A stretch of 5,884 nucleotides of DNA, taken from the NCBI GenBank assembly GCA_021820645.1, contig JAKADJ010000163.1:1-5884 (forward strand), given 5' to 3'. The notes below the pieces were generated by a model. The model did not search any database. It saw only the letters and a program-made list of their open reading frames with translations, and was not told where the DNA came from. The position numbers and the translations under genes were made by a program. Positions 5,047-5,884 of the stretch are shown piece by piece. This stretch comes from Bacillota bacterium. Its GTDB lineage: Bacteria > Bacillota_E > Sulfobacillia > Sulfobacillales > Sulfobacillaceae. How positions within the stretch are numbered: the stretch's first letter is position 1; each line of letters starts with the position of its first letter.

Positions 5047-5884
5047 GTCGTTCACCTCCAACGGACTCGGTAACCGATAACAGACAAGACAGTGCTTCTT
5101 GAAAAAGGACATCGTGGCCCCGATTCAAGATTTGTAACATGTCATCTTGAACGGTCGTCGTGATGCGGAGGTCGTCCAAGTGATATAGGGGATGGTTTTG
5201 CTGTAGGATATGAGTGACTAAGCGCTCTTTTGTCATCACGGTACGGATTTCCCGGTCGTCGGCGATGAGACGAGCGGTGGCTGTGGCCCCTTTCTGCATG
5301 GTCACGGGTACCGAACCGTTTTCTGTGTTCATCGCTACGGGGATTTGGGCGTCATTGAGAACCAACGTCCATCCGAAGCGACTCGCGATCCACGCTAACC
5401 ACCAGACCCAGTGCGTGGGGCTCTCCGTATTCCATGTGATGTCGATCGTCTGAACCCTCATCAGCACACTGATACCTACGGCATGGTCACCTAGTTGCGC
5501 CCAATGCTGTCGTAGATCCGCGAGGCGCTGCCAGTTTAAATCGTCTACCCGCATGTGGTGAGCGACGGCGTCGCGCAATAATGGGAGCCAAGCCCGCCAA
5601 TCGCGGGTCTCGGTATCGACCACCAGATGCGTAAAGCCCGTGGTACTAAGGAGGTCCCATCGGAATCCCGTAAGTGGAGGTAAACCCATCCACCAAAGAT
5701 ATGCCGGAACCCCCGGTCTAATCAGAGGTTGAATCAGGTCGATCCAGTGGGTGGCCAATCCGCCCTTGAGGTTTAGTTCGACACATTCGGAAAAGAGAGT
5801 GGGAATGTCGGTGGGGCGTCTTTGGGTCAGAGTGGCTGATATACTGGCATCGAGGCGTGGCCCACCCGTCGGGTCGGCGGGATT
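5039..5884 (-). CDS. opcA: Glucose-6-phosphate dehydrogenase assembly protein OpcA (5' end outside window)
   Basis: The frame is open from the right edge to TGA 5039-5041, giving the last 281 residues; the N-terminus is missing. OpcA-type features include VELNLKGGLATHWIDLIQPL, then RPGVPAYLWWMGLPP (the 'P-x-VLWWPG-PP' region), HLVVDTETRDW, and RVDDLNWQRLADLRQHW, matching the family's 'DLNWTRL-x-WR' segment. A later WWLAWIASRFGW stretch matches its second conserved core. OpcA promotes assembly and allosteric activation of Zwf in cyanobacteria and actinobacteria. A TTG at 5756-5758 could be taken for a start, but it lies within the conserved region, and the upstream frame (SECVELNLKGG) is clearly coding. 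The overlap with pgl supports co-expression, and zwf is expected just beyond the right edge. The C-terminal third is less recognisable. Confidence 0.85.
   Translation of the reverse strand, partial: NPADPTGGPRLDASISATLTQRRPTDIPTLFSECVELNLKGGLATHWIDLIQPLIRPGVPAYLWWMGLPPLTGFRWDLLSTTGFTHLVVDTETRDWRAWLPLLRDAVAHHMRVDDLNWQRLADLRQHWAQLGDHAVGISVLMRVQTIDITWNTESPTHWVWWLAWIASRFGWTLVLNDAQIPVAMNTENGSVPVTMQKGATATARLIADDREIRTVMTKERLVTHILQQNHPLYHLDDLRITTTVQDDMLQILNRGHDVLFQEALSCLLSVTESVGGERHA
5052..5059 (-). promoter_or_regulatory. Shine-Dalgarno site of pgl inside opcA
   Basis: On the minus strand GGAGGTGA matches the anti-Shine-Dalgarno sequence over eight bases and sits five bases before the pgl ATG (5044-5046). 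It lies in the last codons of opcA, so the opcA C-terminus VGGERHA is partly shaped by this site. It fixes the pgl start. Confidence 0.8.

Noticed and set aside
4488..5102. 204-residue open frame on the plus strand, antisense to pgl
   Set aside because: It lies wholly opposite a clear lactonase gene, is rich in Arg/Pro/Ser with no recognisable motif, and has no convincing ribosome site.
1..5884. CRISPR array, tRNA/rRNA gene, insertion sequence or attachment site
   Set aside because: I saw no regularly spaced repeats, no tRNA-like cloverleaf, no transposase frame and no terminal inverted repeats on either strand.

Overview
The window holds two converging gene groups. The plus strand, from about 1 to 913, carries a short run of small, tightly packed genes for a Tad/Flp-type pilus: a Flp-like prepilin, a TadE-like pseudopilin and a third, TadG/TadE-like membrane-anchored protein. 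The minus strand, from the right edge down to 1138, carries a compact carbohydrate operon read in the order opcA (cut by the right edge), pgl, a GT-B glycosyltransferase, a HAD-family phosphatase and a second GT-B glycosyltransferase. The two groups are separated by about 224 bases (914-1137) without a supported gene. This gap holds one hairpin directly after the pilus genes and one rho-independent-type terminator.

OpcA and 6-phosphogluconolactonase belong to the oxidative pentose phosphate pathway. OpcA is the assembly/activation factor of glucose-6-phosphate dehydrogenase, and Pgl hydrolyses the lactone that this dehydrogenase makes, so zwf is expected just upstream, beyond the right edge. 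opcA/pgl overlap by 8 bases, pgl/GT by 4 and HAD/GT by 4; only the GT-to-HAD junction has a gap (47 bases). The five genes therefore look like one transcript with translational coupling. The two glycosyltransferases flanking a phosphatase suggest a sugar-phosphate-dependent glycoside or polysaccharide pathway run alongside NADPH production. Its product cannot be read from the sequence.

The organism is bacterial with moderate GC. OpcA together with Tad-type pili and Gram-positive-style strong Shine-Dalgarno sites (AGGAGG, GGAGGTGA) fits a Firmicute or actinobacterium-like lineage. My best guess is an acidophilic Sulfobacillus-type bacterium, but this is inference from gene content and not proven by the sequence.

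The most unusual points are the TadE-like gene, whose conserved prepilin-peptidase motif lies upstream of its first conventional start codon after the flp stop, and the GT-HAD-GT cassette coupled to pentose-phosphate genes.
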